DNA of 64,000 nt from Okeania sp. SIO2C9 (GCF_010672455.1 NZ_JAAHGO010000012.1:507102-571101), one strand, 5' to 3'; shown: positions 42,991-52,984, counted from the stretch's first letter. Notes: a model not told the origin generated them from the sequence alone. Numbers and translations are program-made.

Positions 42991-44178
42991 TTAATTTAAC
43001 TCATCAGCGATCGCCCGAAATAAAGCAACAGTTTCCACATCATCAATAGTCCTCAAAATACTATTACTAGAACCAGTTTTTACGCCAACAAAATTCTTTT
43101 CTGGATTAATATAAATGTATTGTCCCCAAGCACCAGTCGCACAATAATCACCATTTGAACCTTCAGGAATCCACCAATGATATTGATAACCCCACTTAAA
43201 ATAAAGCTCATCTGTAGCCCCTGGTTTTAAGTGAGGACTATCAGGTATTATTGACTCTTTTACCCAACTTTTAGGAATAATTTGTTGCCCGTTAAAATAC
43301 CCATTATGTAAATAAACTAAAGCAAATTTTGCATAATCTCTCAAAGTACAATTCATCCCACAAAAAGTTACTTCAGTTCCATAATTATCAGTTAACCAAT
43401 AAGCATCTGATTCTGCTCCCATTGGTTGCCATAATTTCTTTTCTAAATAACTGACAATATCTTGTTTAGTGACTCGCCTCAACAATAAACCTAATATCTG
43501 AGTATTCAAACTTACATATTCAAAGTAATTACCTGATGGCTCTTTAGCAGGATAATTTAAAATCGCCTTCTCCATAGGTCGCATATACAAAAATAATTTA
43601 TATAAAAGTTTATTAATATCAGAATTATCATCTTCATAGGCTTCACTAAAATTTATTCCAGAAGACATTTGTAGAATATGCTTAATTGGTATATTGTTAT
43701 ATCCAGATGCTTTTAACTCTGGCATATATTTAGTAATTGAGTCATCAAGACTTTCAATATAACCATCATTAATCGCAATACCTATTAACGCAGAAATAAA
43801 ACTCTTTGCCACTGACCAAGAAGTTTTTTTATCATTTTTTGTATAACCTTGAGAATATTTTTCATAAATAATTACATCATTTTTAACTATTAAAAATCCT
43901 GTATTGCCTGTGCGTTGTAAAAAGTCTTTGATTGTCCGAGTTTCGCCCTGAAATTGATAGGATGTATTCAGGTCGTATAAATTCTCCTGAAAATTATAGG
44001 GTTTAGTAGAACGATAAATAATTTTACTGGGAAAAACCCGATCCATATGGCGGAAATTATTCACTCTTTTATCATCATCAAACATAGTTATTTTCGGTTC
44101 TAGATAAAAGCGCCAAATAATCAAGCAAGTGGTAATTAGAGGCACAATAAAAATTAGGATAAAGTTGATAATGTTCAT
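42991..44178 (-). CDS. Beta-lactamase-family serine hydrolase, membrane anchored
   Basis: 395 residues from ATG 44178. A TTG ten codons upstream extends into a dispersed repeat, so it is rejected. A membrane segment lies at about residues 3-24. The catalytic S-x-x-K is SVAK (TSWSVAKSFISALIGIAI), the YEYVSLNTQ region may provide the second motif, and WGYQYHWW and GAWGQYIYI lie near the third. Class-C-like hydrolases of this type include esterases and peptidases; the substrate is unknown. It is convergent with kinase-FGE gene 2. A relic of its 3' end at 38760 shows that the locus was duplicated. Confidence 0.85.
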   Translation of the reverse strand: MNIINFILIFIVPLITTCLIIWRFYLEPKITMFDDDKRVNNFRHMDRVFPSKIIYRSTKPYNFQENLYDLNTSYQFQGETRTIKDFLQRTGNTGFLIVKNDVIIYEKYSQGYTKNDKKTSWSVAKSFISALIGIAINDGYIESLDDSITKYMPELKASGYNNIPIKHILQMSSGINFSEAYEDDNSDINKLLYKLFLYMRPMEKAILNYPAKEPSGNYFEYVSLNTQILGLLLRRVTKQDIVSYLEKKLWQPMGAESDAYWLTDNYGTEVTFCGMNCTLRDYAKFALVYLHNGYFNGQQIIPKSWVKESIIPDSPHLKPGATDELYFKWGYQYHWWIPEGSNGDYCATGAWGQYIYINPEKNFVGVKTGSSNSILRTIDDVETVALFRAIADELN

Positions 44179-44237
44179 AGTTATTACCTGAAATATAGCG
44201 TTTCTCAAGTTACCAAGGTACAGTTGTTTTTCTTTTT

Positions 44238-44443
44238 TACCGAATAATTAAGGTTTAAAGCCTCTCCTTTAAAGGAGAAACAAGCGGTCGTTTGCGGAGC
44301 ATGACCTTAGGATGGGATGGCGAGGTCTCGGAGCCATATCCAATCGACCAAGAGAAGAAAAAATTTTCACGCTCCGCGTCAATCCTCTTCTTTTCAAGGA
44401 TAAGTAATAATTAATAATTAATAATTAATAATTAATTATTGAA
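44238..44443. repeat. Dispersed repeat ACCGAATAATTAAGGT...TAATTAT, extended copy
   Basis: Begins ACCGAATAATTAAGG, has CTCTCCTTTAAAGGAGA, an inserted GCGGTCG...CGACC segment like that at 2941-3020, and ends in TAATTAT heptamers. The repeat ATATAGCGTTTC(T/C)CAAGTTAC next to it (44192) recurs at 46382 and, altered, at 56224. Confidence 0.55.
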
Positions 44444-44749
44444 TACTCCCTAAAACAAAAGAATTTTGGGTGCATCTCATATTTGCAAAAATACTTTTTT
44501 CCTATATATTCCCTTCCGGAGCTGTTGCCTTTCGGAGCTGTTGCCTAAAAGCGATAAATTTTTGGCTTTATTAATGCATTGATATAACCCAGAATTTTGT
44601 AGCTCACGCTTCTTGGGAATTTTTATATAGATAGAGATACTTCTGAAGCAAGGTTCAGGGTTTTCCTTTAGAATGCTTCGCCAACATATCGCGTAGCGAA
44701 ACGTTATTCATGTTATCATCGGTGGATAAAATTGACTAGGGATTAACAA

Positions 44750-44866
44750 ATGCCGGATGATTTAGTAACATTTCTTATCGGTATAAGTATTTTGATTTTT
44801 TATCTAGTATTTTCAGCTATGACTGAAATGGGAACAAAATGGTTTGATAGGAAAAAAAATGATTAA
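44750..44866 (+). CDS. 38-residue single-membrane-span microprotein
   Basis: ATG at 44750 to TAA at 44864-44866. Acidic start MPDDLVTF, one hydrophobic span (about residues 5-24, LVTFLIGISILIFYLVFSAM), and a basic tail KWFDRKKND. Its last 8 bases overlap the start of the Uma2 gene, which suggests translational coupling. I do not recognise the family; its size and layout resemble small photosynthetic-complex subunits, but no specific match is claimed. Confidence 0.55.
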   Translation: MPDDLVTFLIGISILIFYLVFSAMTEMGTKWFDRKKND

Positions 44867-45482
44867 TACTGTTGCTCTAACTATTCCTGAAAAAAGAATT
44901 GTTTTCTATAACTTGAATTGGCAGAAGTACCAAAAAATTATTGAAGCTCTGGGAGAAAGTCGCAATGCCAGAATTATATATGATCAAGGAATATTGGAAA
45001 TTACTATGCCTCTGGAAGAACATGAATTTGCTAGAGAAATAATTGGTTTATTTATCAGGATTTTAGTTTTTGAAATGGGTTTAAAAATCAAAACTTTGGG
45101 CTCGACGACTTTGAATTATCCACAATTAGACAGAGGTGCAGAACCTGACAATTGTTATTACATTCAAAATCAATCAAAGGTGGCAGGGAAAAAAATTGAT
45201 TTAACTAAAGATCCACCGCCTGATTTAGTGGTAGAAGTTGACATTACTCATACCGATATTAATAAGCTTAATCTTTATGCCAGCATGGGAATATCAGAAT
45301 TTTGGCGTTATGATGGAGAAGTTTTACTAATTTATCAACTGCAAAATAAAAAATATGTTGAAGTTGAAACTAGCCCTACATTTCCTAAGATTGAAAAAGC
45401 AATATTTTATGAGTTTATCGAACAATCAAAACTAGATGAAGTAGAAGCAGAAAAAAAATTAAGAGCTGATTTAAGTAATTAA
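44859..45482 (+). CDS. Uma2 family (DUF820) protein, copy 2
   Basis: 207 residues from ATG 44859 (a TTG at 44844 is upstream, inside the microprotein gene). The PD-(D/E)xK-like core is seen as GAEPDNCYYI and PPDLVVEVDITHTD, with YASMGISEFWRYDGE following. It belongs to a different Uma2 subgroup from the 20809 gene. TAATTAT heptamers begin at the stop codon. Confidence 0.87.
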   Translation: MINTVALTIPEKRIVFYNLNWQKYQKIIEALGESRNARIIYDQGILEITMPLEEHEFAREIIGLFIRILVFEMGLKIKTLGSTTLNYPQLDRGAEPDNCYYIQNQSKVAGKKIDLTKDPPPDLVVEVDITHTDINKLNLYASMGISEFWRYDGEVLLIYQLQNKKYVEVETSPTFPKIEKAIFYEFIEQSKLDEVEAEKKLRADLSN

Positions 45483-45514
45483 TAATTAATAATTAATAAT
45501 TAATAATGACTAAT

Positions 45515-45649
45515 TAGGTAGGTGAGCATAAATAAACAAAATATTAGAGGGCGGGTTTTTAGAACTCGAGCGTGCTTAAGTCAAAGCTTTCGTTTTGGTT
45601 AAACTCGCCCATACAATTTTTTTAACGTTTAATTAGACTTACCTACTTA
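45515..45649. mobile_element. TAGGTAGGT...ACCTACTTA inverted-repeat element, copy 2
   Basis: Opposite orientation to 4245-4375, sharing the GGGCGGGTTT and AAAGCTTT blocks. About 135 bp. Confidence 0.6.
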
Positions 45650-45657
45650 ATAATTAC

Positions 45658-45761
45658 CGAAAAATCGTGGTCCAAAGCCTCTCTTTTTAAGGGGATAAAA
45701 AAAGATAATTCCGTATTTTCTTGCTTCCTTATTACAGAGGTGCTGTTAACTGATAACTGAA
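45658..45761. mobile_element. ATGAC-type element with ATTAC target duplication
   Basis: ATTAC at 45653-45657 and 45762-45766 flank a 104-bp element starting CGAAAAATCGTGG and ending CTGATAACTGAA. Because this duplication differs from ATGAC, the 5-bp flanks are true target duplications, not part of the element. Confidence 0.7.
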
Positions 45762-45974
45762 ATTACCTCTCCTAAAAACTGATAGTACTGGCGAACTTAA
45801 TTTTTTTTTGTTGATTTTTTTTGTTTTAAAGAAGAGGCTTTAAACCTTAATTATTCGGTAACTGAAAGAAGGTAAAAGTTATAACAGGGAACACTTAACT
45901 GGAAACAGTGGAAAAAACATTGTCTAGTCTAAGATTCATCAGCATAAGTCCTAATAGCTTTGGCTATTGCTATA

Positions 45975-46205
45975 TCTAAAATTTAAAATTTCAAACTTGA
46001 AGGTAGTTGGAATAAGTTGTTAAGTGAAAAAGAGTAAAAGTTATCTAAAATTTAAAATCTTAAACTTGAAGCTAGTTGGAATCAGTTATTAACTGTTAGG
46101 TAAAAAAGAGTAAAAGTTATCTAAAATTTAAAATCTTAAACTTGAAGCTAGTTGGAATCAATTATTAACTGTTAGGTAAAAAAGAGTAAAAGTTATCTAA
46201 AATTT
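45975..46205. repeat. 76-bp tandem repeat, about three copies
   Basis: GAGTAAAAGTTATC recurs at 46032, 46108 and 46184 (76-bp spacing), with TTAAACTTGAAGCTAGTTGG inside each unit. Non-coding spacer before purK. Confidence 0.8.
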
Positions 46206-46247
46206 TCAAGAAAATTGTTGTTCAAATTACGAAATTAATTTGTAATG

Positions 46248-46365
46248 TTTTATCAAAATAATGTGTGTCTAAAACCCCGCCTTTTAAGGCGCAATATTTT
46301 TGGAGCTTTTCTCAAATCCCCGTTACAAAAATCACTTCTGACTTCTGACTTCTGACTTCGTTAAA
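46248..46365. repeat. Dispersed repeat TTATCAAAATAAT...CTTCGTTAA, copy 3
   Basis: Same block order as 7744-7915, uninterrupted, about 118 bp. Confidence 0.6.
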
Positions 46366-46664
46366 GCTTCCTGTTTTGTATATAGCGTTTCCCAAGTTAC
46401 TGAGGTACAGTTGTTTTTCTTCTTTTCTATTCCTTACTCCCTATTTCCTAAAGATATTTTTGCCCGCAACTGAAATAGGATTGCCATAGATTAATGAAAC
46501 TGATAAAAACTATTTTTATTTTGTTATAGTAGTCGAAGAAAAGGGCGCGGACATATCAAAAGCTGAAAACTAAGATAACCCAAGATTTTTCCTTCTTCCT
46601 TCTTCCTTTTTCCTTCTTTATTCTGCTATAAAATACAAAAGTTGAAACTGAATTGACAATCAAA

Positions 46665-47822
46665 ATGAATAGTACTGAAAAAGCAAAAAAACACCAAAAC
46701 AAAATTCAGCGAGTGGGTGTAATTGGTGGGGGTCAGTTGGCATGGATGATGGCAGATGCTGCTAAAAAATTAGGAGTAGATTTAATTATTCAAACTCCTG
46801 AAAAAGATGACCCGGCAGTATCTATAGCAAAAGATACTATTTTGGCAGAAATTGATGATGCTCGGGCAACTGCTCAGTTAGCAAATAGTTGTGATGTGAT
46901 TACTTTTGAAAATGAGTTTATTAATATAGATGAATTGTCGCTTCTGAGTACAAAAAATGTGATTTTTCGTCCTAACTTATCTGCGTTAAAGCCGTTATTA
47001 GATAAATATGAACAGTTATGTTATTTACGAGATTTAGGTTTACCTGTTCTCAAATTTTGGGAGTGGGAAACAGAAGCTGAAGCAATAAAATTTCCTCTAG
47101 TATTGAAAGCACGTCGTCATGGTTATGATGGTCATGGTATTTCTATTATTCAGGATATTAATAGTTTAAAATCTCAGATAAATCCAAATATTTTCATTCA
47201 AGAATTTATCCCTTTTGACCGAGAAGTTGCAATTATTGCTGCTCGTTCAGTGACTGGTGAAATTAAAGTTTACCCAGTAGTAGAAACACAACAAGAAAAT
47301 CAGGTTTGTCGGCGGGTTTTTGTCTGTGATGAAAATTTAGAATTAGTCAAAGAAATTCAGGCGATCGCTCAAACTCTCCTCAATAGTTTAGAAGTTGTGG
47401 GAGTATTTGGTATTGAATTATTTATTACTAAAGATAAAAAAGTTTTAATTAATGAAATTGCTCCTAGAACTCATAACTCTGGTCATTACACTTTGGATGC
47501 TTGTGAGACTTCTCAATTTGAACAACATTTACGGGCTGTTTGTGGTCTACCTCTGGGTAGTACCACTCTTAAGTCTAGGGGCGCAGTGATGGTGAATTTG
47601 TTGGGTTATGAATTTGCGGTAAATGACTACTTGACAAAACGGCAAAAATTAGCTCAAATTCCTAATGCTTCGGTTTGGTGGTATGGCAAAACAGAATCTC
47701 GCCCTGGTCGAAAGTTAGGCCATGTAACAGTATTGGTGCATGAGGAAAATTCTACCAAGTGCCGTCAGAAAGCTGAGGCGATCGCCCAGGAAATTGAAAG
47801 TCTCTGGCAGAGTCAAAAATAG
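46665..47822 (+). CDS. purK: 5-(carboxyamino)imidazole ribonucleotide synthase
   Basis: 385 residues from ATG 46665 (an in-frame TTG lies 12 nt upstream). Uses ATP and bicarbonate to carboxylate AIR in purine synthesis. The motif VGVIGGGQLAWMMADAA opens the N-domain; ATP-grasp residues follow (VLKARRHGYDGHG, FIQEFIPFDREVA) and the family signature NEIAPRTHNSGHYT is present. The 3' end runs into GTAGGGGA octamers. The structured RNA at 48227 lies downstream; 6S RNA beside purK is an arrangement I recall for other cyanobacteria. Confidence 0.95.
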   Translation: MNSTEKAKKHQNKIQRVGVIGGGQLAWMMADAAKKLGVDLIIQTPEKDDPAVSIAKDTILAEIDDARATAQLANSCDVITFENEFINIDELSLLSTKNVIFRPNLSALKPLLDKYEQLCYLRDLGLPVLKFWEWETEAEAIKFPLVLKARRHGYDGHGISIIQDINSLKSQINPNIFIQEFIPFDREVAIIAARSVTGEIKVYPVVETQQENQVCRRVFVCDENLELVKEIQAIAQTLLNSLEVVGVFGIELFITKDKKVLINEIAPRTHNSGHYTLDACETSQFEQHLRAVCGLPLGSTTLKSRGAVMVNLLGYEFAVNDYLTKRQKLAQIPNASVWWYGKTESRPGRKLGHVTVLVHEENSTKCRQKAEAIAQEIESLWQSQK

Positions 47823-48214
47823 GGAAGTGGGGGAGTAGGGGAGTAGGGGAGTAGGGGAGTAGGGGAGCTTACCTATAACCCACATTCCGCACGTCAAGAG
47901 CGTAACATTAAAAGTAGTATATAAATCTGTAGCTTGCTAGGTATTTATACTATGCAAATCATCTTAATTACTTTTTTCGTTGATCAAATTCCGAGTCAAA
48001 AATTTACGCATAAATACTTGCAGTATTGATTGATTACTCAATCACGGCAGCTATGATTTTCTTCTAAAATTCTGTCTCCTGTCTCCTGTCTCCTGACTCC
48101 TGACTCCTTCTTTTATACTACATTTTGTCGTGCGGAATGTAGGCTATAACCTAACCCGTATTAACTTTTCAGCTTGATTTTCCTAGCATGGGGTGACATT
48201 CAAAAAATAATAGG

Positions 48215-48220
48215 TATAAT
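48215..48220 (+). promoter_or_regulatory. -10 box of the structured RNA gene
   Basis: TATAAT followed 7-12 nt later by the first paired base of the RNA. No clear -35. Confidence 0.45.
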
Positions 48221-48226
48221 AGTCAC

Positions 48227-48420
48227 TAGGTTCTACTACGACGTTGGTGACTGCCAAAAATGTTTTTTTGACCTACAAATCAAAAAACATCGGGACCTAG
48301 ATGTTTGAGTGGCAGTAAACTGAGCTTGTACTCAGAAACTTTAAACTTGAGCCGAGGAACCCACCTGGTATTATCCAGGTCAAAAGCTGAGGTAAGACGG
48401 CGTTGCGGTGAACTATTTTT
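48227..48420 (+). ncRNA. ssrS: Probable 6S RNA
   Basis: A ~190-nt segment whose ends pair: GTTCTACTACGACG (from 48230) with CGTTGCGGTGAAC (to 48413), apart from one bulge and one mismatch. Inside, ACTGCC pairs with GGCAGT, CTGAG with CTCAG, and ACCTGG with CCAGGT. It has its own TATAAT and a T run after the last stem. One long irregular hairpin with a closing stem fits 6S RNA, which mimics open promoters and binds RNA polymerase. Its place downstream of purK also fits. Identity is inferred from layout, not from a match I can prove. Confidence 0.55.
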
Positions 48421-48525
48421 TTGGGAAGGAAGAAGGAAGAAGGAAGAAGGAAGAAAATTTTGACTGTAAAAGGTAACAAGTTTTGGGTTTCGTTTATCTC
48501 AACCTAACCTACAGAATCTACAAAA

Positions 48526-49956
48526 TTAATTTTTCTGCTTCTGCTCCTGATAAAGTGACTTGAATATTTGTTGTCGTTTTTTATGGTCAACAATAGGTGC
48601 AGGATAATTTACAGCTTCTCGCTCATCCACCGGAATTTTACCAGTAACTAAATATTCCGTATCTACATTACGCAACTCTGACACCCACTCTCGAATATAT
48701 TCTGCTTCTGGGTCATATTTTTGTGTCTGAGATGCAGGATTAAATATTCTCAACGGTTTAGGGTCCATTCCACTCGACGCACTCCACTGCCAACCGCCAT
48801 TATTTGCCGAAAGGTCTCCATCTATCAACTTTTGCATAAAATATTTTTCGCCCCACTGCCAATTAATTATTAAATCTTTGGTCAGAAAACTAGCAACTAT
48901 CATTCTGCAACGGTTGTGCATCCAACCTGTTTCATTTAACTGACGCATGGCAGCATCAACAATAGGATAACCAGTTTTACCTTCACACCAGGCCAAAAAA
49001 TATGCTTCATTATTCTCCCAGGGAAAATTTTTCCAATGTGGGCGATAAGGACCTGTTTCTAGTTCGGGATAATGATACATAACATATTGATAAAATTCGC
49101 GCCATGCTATTTCTTTTTGCCAAGTTTCGATATTTTCAAATGCTTCATCGCTAGAACAATTTTCTATTAATTCTTGAGTTTTTGCCCAAACTGTCCGAAT
49201 ACCAATAGCACCAAATTTTAGGGCAGGACTGAGTAGGGATGTACCATCAATACTAGGGAAATTTCGTTGTTGTTGGTATGAGTATATTGCTGCTTGGCAA
49301 AATGTTTCTAATTTTTCTAGCGCTATAGTTTCTCCTGGTTCGAGAATGAGTGGGTTTTCCCAATTAAATCCTAATTCTTTGGCAGTAGGTAAATCAATAA
49401 CTGCTACTTTTTTGGTTTGTTGAAGTTGCTCTTCAGTTAACCCTTGAAGTAGGGGAGTATTGACTGGGTTAGATTTTTTTTTGCTGCTCCAAGTTCTCCA
49501 GAATGGGGTATAGACACTATAGGGTTTATTAGTAGAAGTAAATATTTTTTCTGGGCAATGAAGGAGTTGATCCCAAAATGTTTTTACTTGAATATTTACT
49601 GTTTCTAAATTTTCAGTAACTTGGCGATCGCGTTCTCTACTATAAGGTTCAACATCTAGATTCCAATATACTGCTTTTGCCTCTAGAAAAGTTGCTAATT
49701 TAGGTATAGCTTCGGCAGGTTTTCCTGAGAGTATTAATAGTTGACTTCCTATTTCTTGGTAGTGTTTTTGTAGATGTTGTAAACAACCAATCATATAGGT
49801 TATTCTTGCGGGGGCAATATCGTCTCGTTTGAGAATATTTTGGTCAAGGCAAAATATACCTACTACTTTTTGATTTTGTTGAGATGCTTGTGTAAGTCCG
49901 ATATTATCTGAAATGCGTAAATCGCGTCGATGCCAAAAGAGAATTAAGTCAGACAT
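48526..49956 (-). CDS. phr: Deoxyribodipyrimidine photolyase
   Basis: 476 residues from ATG 49956 (a TTG four codons upstream is unlikely). Repairs UV-induced pyrimidine dimers using light, FAD and an antenna cofactor. N-terminal antenna domain starts LILFWHRRDLRISDN; the FAD domain has the hallmark TGYPIVDAAMRQL, WMHNRCRMIVASFLTKD and NNGGWQWSASSGMDPKPLR. Full length for class I CPD photolyases. Monocistronic, convergent with the structured RNA. Confidence 0.95.
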   Translation of the reverse strand: MSDLILFWHRRDLRISDNIGLTQASQQNQKVVGIFCLDQNILKRDDIAPARITYMIGCLQHLQKHYQEIGSQLLILSGKPAEAIPKLATFLEAKAVYWNLDVEPYSRERDRQVTENLETVNIQVKTFWDQLLHCPEKIFTSTNKPYSVYTPFWRTWSSKKKSNPVNTPLLQGLTEEQLQQTKKVAVIDLPTAKELGFNWENPLILEPGETIALEKLETFCQAAIYSYQQQRNFPSIDGTSLLSPALKFGAIGIRTVWAKTQELIENCSSDEAFENIETWQKEIAWREFYQYVMYHYPELETGPYRPHWKNFPWENNEAYFLAWCEGKTGYPIVDAAMRQLNETGWMHNRCRMIVASFLTKDLIINWQWGEKYFMQKLIDGDLSANNGGWQWSASSGMDPKPLRIFNPASQTQKYDPEAEYIREWVSELRNVDTEYLVTGKIPVDEREAVNYPAPIVDHKKRQQIFKSLYQEQKQKN

Positions 49957-50232
49957 TTTATTGAGCAAGGGAGTGGGGGAGTAGGGGAGTAGGGGAGTGG
50001 GGGAGAAGTAAACATAAGAATAATTAATACTAATTGGCGTGCTAATTATGAAAAAGGTTCTATGTGCCTGTATTAATTACTTAATAATTGAAGTTATCTA
50101 AGTATAGAATTAGTTTTGGTAATTGGTATTAGACAAAAATAAGGCAAAAAAAATCCTTAAATCTATACAAGGAGAGGCAGGTCAACAATTATTAATAATT
50201 AATAATTAATAATTAATTATTAATTAATATTC

Positions 50233-50790
50233 TTACTTCTTCCTTCCTGATAAAAATGGTTTTGCCAGGAATAAACTACAGATTGACTTAGCATCAACAA
50301 TTTCTCCATCAAAGATAGCCTTTTCTAATTCTTGAGGTGTCATTAAAACTGTTTCTATATCTTCATCAATATCTTGTGCTGGTGGATTTTCTAACTTTTC
50401 TAAATCTTCTGCTAAAAAAGCATAAATAAATTCATCCGAGTATCCAGGAGCGAGAGGAAATTCTCCTAACTTTTGCCATTTATTAGCGCGATAACCTGTT
50501 TCTTCTTCTATTTCTCGTTTGATAGTATCAGCAGGATTTTCATTTTCTTCTATTGTACCTGCTGGAAATTCTAAAATCCTATCTTTAATGGCAAATCGAT
50601 ATTGCTTTACTAAGACTAATTTTCCATCTGAAGTAACAGGAATACATAAAGCTCCTCCTGGATGACGAATACATTCCCAGTCTCCTTCAACTCCATTAGG
50701 TAGACGCAGATGATTAACGTCAAAGTTAAATTTTCTGCCTTGATATTGCAGACGTTGTTTAATAATTTTGGGTGGTTCTTGATTGTGCAT
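50233..50790 (-). CDS. Nudix hydrolase, ADP-ribose pyrophosphatase-like
   Basis: 185 residues. Nudix box GTIEENENPADTIKREIEEE then TGY (about 96-118) fits G-x5-E-x7-R-E-x2-E-E-x-G. An N-terminal beta region (GRKFNFDVNHLRLPNGVEGD) is like that of ADP-ribose pyrophosphatases. It would hydrolyse a nucleoside diphosphate linked to a sugar; the substrate is inferred. The spacer to phr (49957-50232) holds octamer and TAATTAT heptamer runs but no gene. Confidence 0.9.
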   Translation of the reverse strand: MHNQEPPKIIKQRLQYQGRKFNFDVNHLRLPNGVEGDWECIRHPGGALCIPVTSDGKLVLVKQYRFAIKDRILEFPAGTIEENENPADTIKREIEEETGYRANKWQKLGEFPLAPGYSDEFIYAFLAEDLEKLENPPAQDIDEDIETVLMTPQELEKAIFDGEIVDAKSICSLFLAKPFLSGRKK

Positions 50791-51406
50791 AAAATATCAT
50801 AAACAATAAGTTTTAACTATCATATCATCTTTGGTATAAATCAAGGTTAAGTGATTAAAGATAATAATCTATCAATAATAATTGTCAATTTTTTTACATA
50901 TAAAACTGTTTATATTTTGCTGAAGTTCATATAGATTGATTCTGGTAATAGTTCAGATAACTACTCCAGTTAAAGAATTAATAATTAACAATTAAGAATG
51001 AATAATTACTTTTTATGAAAATGGATAGGATTGAGGAACAGTATTTTTTGCTTTATTTATTCAACGAATAATAGGGTTTCAACCTTAATTATTCGATAAC
51101 AGAGACAAACTTTTAAGCTATGAGCACTTTTTTATTTTTCAACTCTAGATTTAGATTTACAGTTTATCAAAATAATTGGGTCTAAAACGCTGCCTTTTAA
51201 GGCGAAATGTTTTCGGATACTTGCTCAAATGTAAGCATTCAGCGGTCAGCTATCAGCTATCAGCTATGAGTTATTAAGTCACTATCACACCAGAGGAAGA
51301 ATTACTCTCTAAAGAGAATTAAAACTTATGTTTGCGTAGCATTACGCAGAAAATAAAAAAGCTATGAGCTAACTTTAGTAAGTACTGTACCTTTAAAAGC
51401 TGTTAT
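50791..51406. other. Gene-free stretch with nested repeats
   Basis: No gene seen. It includes TAATTAT-type repeat pieces near 50977-51110 and the left half of a TTATCAAAATAAT repeat (51171-51236) whose right half resumes at 51653 after inserted elements. Confidence 0.45.
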
Positions 51407-51579
51407 ATTATGTCCGCTTAATAACGTGATAATACAGTTTTTAGGTTGTAGGTTGTAGGTATTAGGTGGTAGGTGTAAATTCAAGAGGGAAGACTTAAAA
51501 CGGAGTAGAAATTTGGGATATTTCTTCAAGATTGAGAGGAAAACATTTTTATTATACTTAATCATCCGGACATGATATT
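51407..51579. mobile_element. TGTCCGG...CCGGACA inverted-repeat element, copy 2
   Basis: Ends ATTATGTCCGC and ATCCGGACATGATATT. It lies inside the split repeat copy at 51171-51692, so it arrived later. Confidence 0.6.
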
Positions 51580-51954
51580 AGCTCCGCATTCCGCAGGAAA
51601 AACTGTTTGCGGAGCATGAAAAACGGAAATACTAATAGCTGAATGCTTACGCTCAAATCCCTGTTACAAAAACAACTTATGACTTCGTTAAAATGTGCGA
51701 TAACTTATCGATAAATTAATCAAATAACAGTATGAGCGATCGGTGAAATTGTATAATTTTTTTGAGCTTATGCATAATATATCTTAGTTTGAGTGGCAGT
51801 GTGTTTTTATATCAAAATTATACTATTCAACTAAAATCAAGAACTACTAACGCTTCAAATAATACTTTTGAATTTGAAACATTAAAAGTTGATAATATGA
51901 GGTCATAGAACTGAAAAGCAACGTCTAAAAATGTTTTTAATCAAAGAATATTTA

Positions 51955-52203
<249 letters not shown>

Positions 52204-52251
52204 TATTTAGACAGTGAAATATTTAGATAAATGGTATCAATTACGAATGAC

Positions 52252-52386
52252 CAAAAAATAAGGTAAAAAGCCTCCCCTTTCAAGGGGATGAAAAAAAATA
52301 AAGTTCCATATTTCAAACCTCTGACTTTCCTGCGGAATGCTGCGCAAACAGGCAGAGGTACTGATAACTGATAACTGATAACTGAA
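52252..52386. mobile_element. ATGAC-type element, copy with GCGCAGC palindrome inside
   Basis: ATGAC at 52247-52251, GTGAC at 52387-52391 (one mismatch). CAAAAAATAAGG start, CTCCCCTTTCAAGGGG core, and GATAACTGAA end as in 32646-32756. Confidence 0.65.
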
Positions 52387-52514
52387 GTGACACATTTCTG
52401 ATAATTTCTCCCAATATAGAAGCTATAAAGATTACCAAGTTAAAGGTAAGCATTTCCTGGGGAATGCTGCGCTGAATGGTAATAGCTGAATGCTGACATG
52501 ATAATTATAATTTT

Positions 52515-52688
52515 GCACCATCAGATGGTAGGATTTGAGAATATGAAAAAAATTTATATAAAGTTTTAAGAGGAGGTTCTTGGAATATTAGTACTAGGCG
52601 TTGTGGTAGTAGGTCTCGTTATACTTTAATTCCTGATAGTCAAGATAATTTTTCAGGATTTCTATTAGTTTATTGGAGAATATTTTAA
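52515..52688 (+). pseudogene. Orphan FGE C-terminus with a 96-nt variable cassette
   Basis: Reading from GCA 52515: APSDGRI, a TGA where the paralogues have W, then YKVLRGGSWNISTRRCGSRS ... SGFLLVYW and TAA at 52686. It aligns with the end of kinase-FGE proteins (APTDG..W, then LRGGSW). The cassette 52569-52664 is exactly 96 nt, like the five intact ones. No upstream kinase or FGE body is present. Confidence 0.75.
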
Positions 52689-52709
52689 GTAGTAGGTTAA
52701 ATTGAAAAT

Positions 52710-52900
52710 AAGGTTTTCATTAATGGATAATAAATAATGGATAATTACCTTGGATTTTAACCGTTACGGAATTGAATATAAGGAAATATTATTTATTTTT
52801 TTCCCCTTGTAGAGCGATAGCTTGTGGCCTAGCCTTGGAGAGGCTTTTTACCTGAATTATTTAATTAACAATTATTAATTATTAATTATTCGGTAAGTGT
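52710..52900. repeat. Dispersed repeat ending ATTATTCGGTAA, copy 2
   Basis: Partner of 27238-27396 (ATAAGGAAATATT block, TTTTTTCCCCTT, TAATTAT heptamers, ATTCGGTAA), again about 85-125 bp before a plus-strand gene. Confidence 0.6.
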
Positions 52901-52984
52901 TAGGTAGTAGGTATTAGGTAAAAAAAAGTTGAGCAACCTAAAACTTAACATCTAACACCTTTATAGTCTAGCAACAATAAAATT

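Noticed and set aside
44179-44208. Longer N-terminus of the serine hydrolase from a TTG
   Set aside because: The extra ten codons lie on a dispersed repeat (ATATAGCGTTTC) also found at 46382 and 56224; the ATG at 44178 is preferred.
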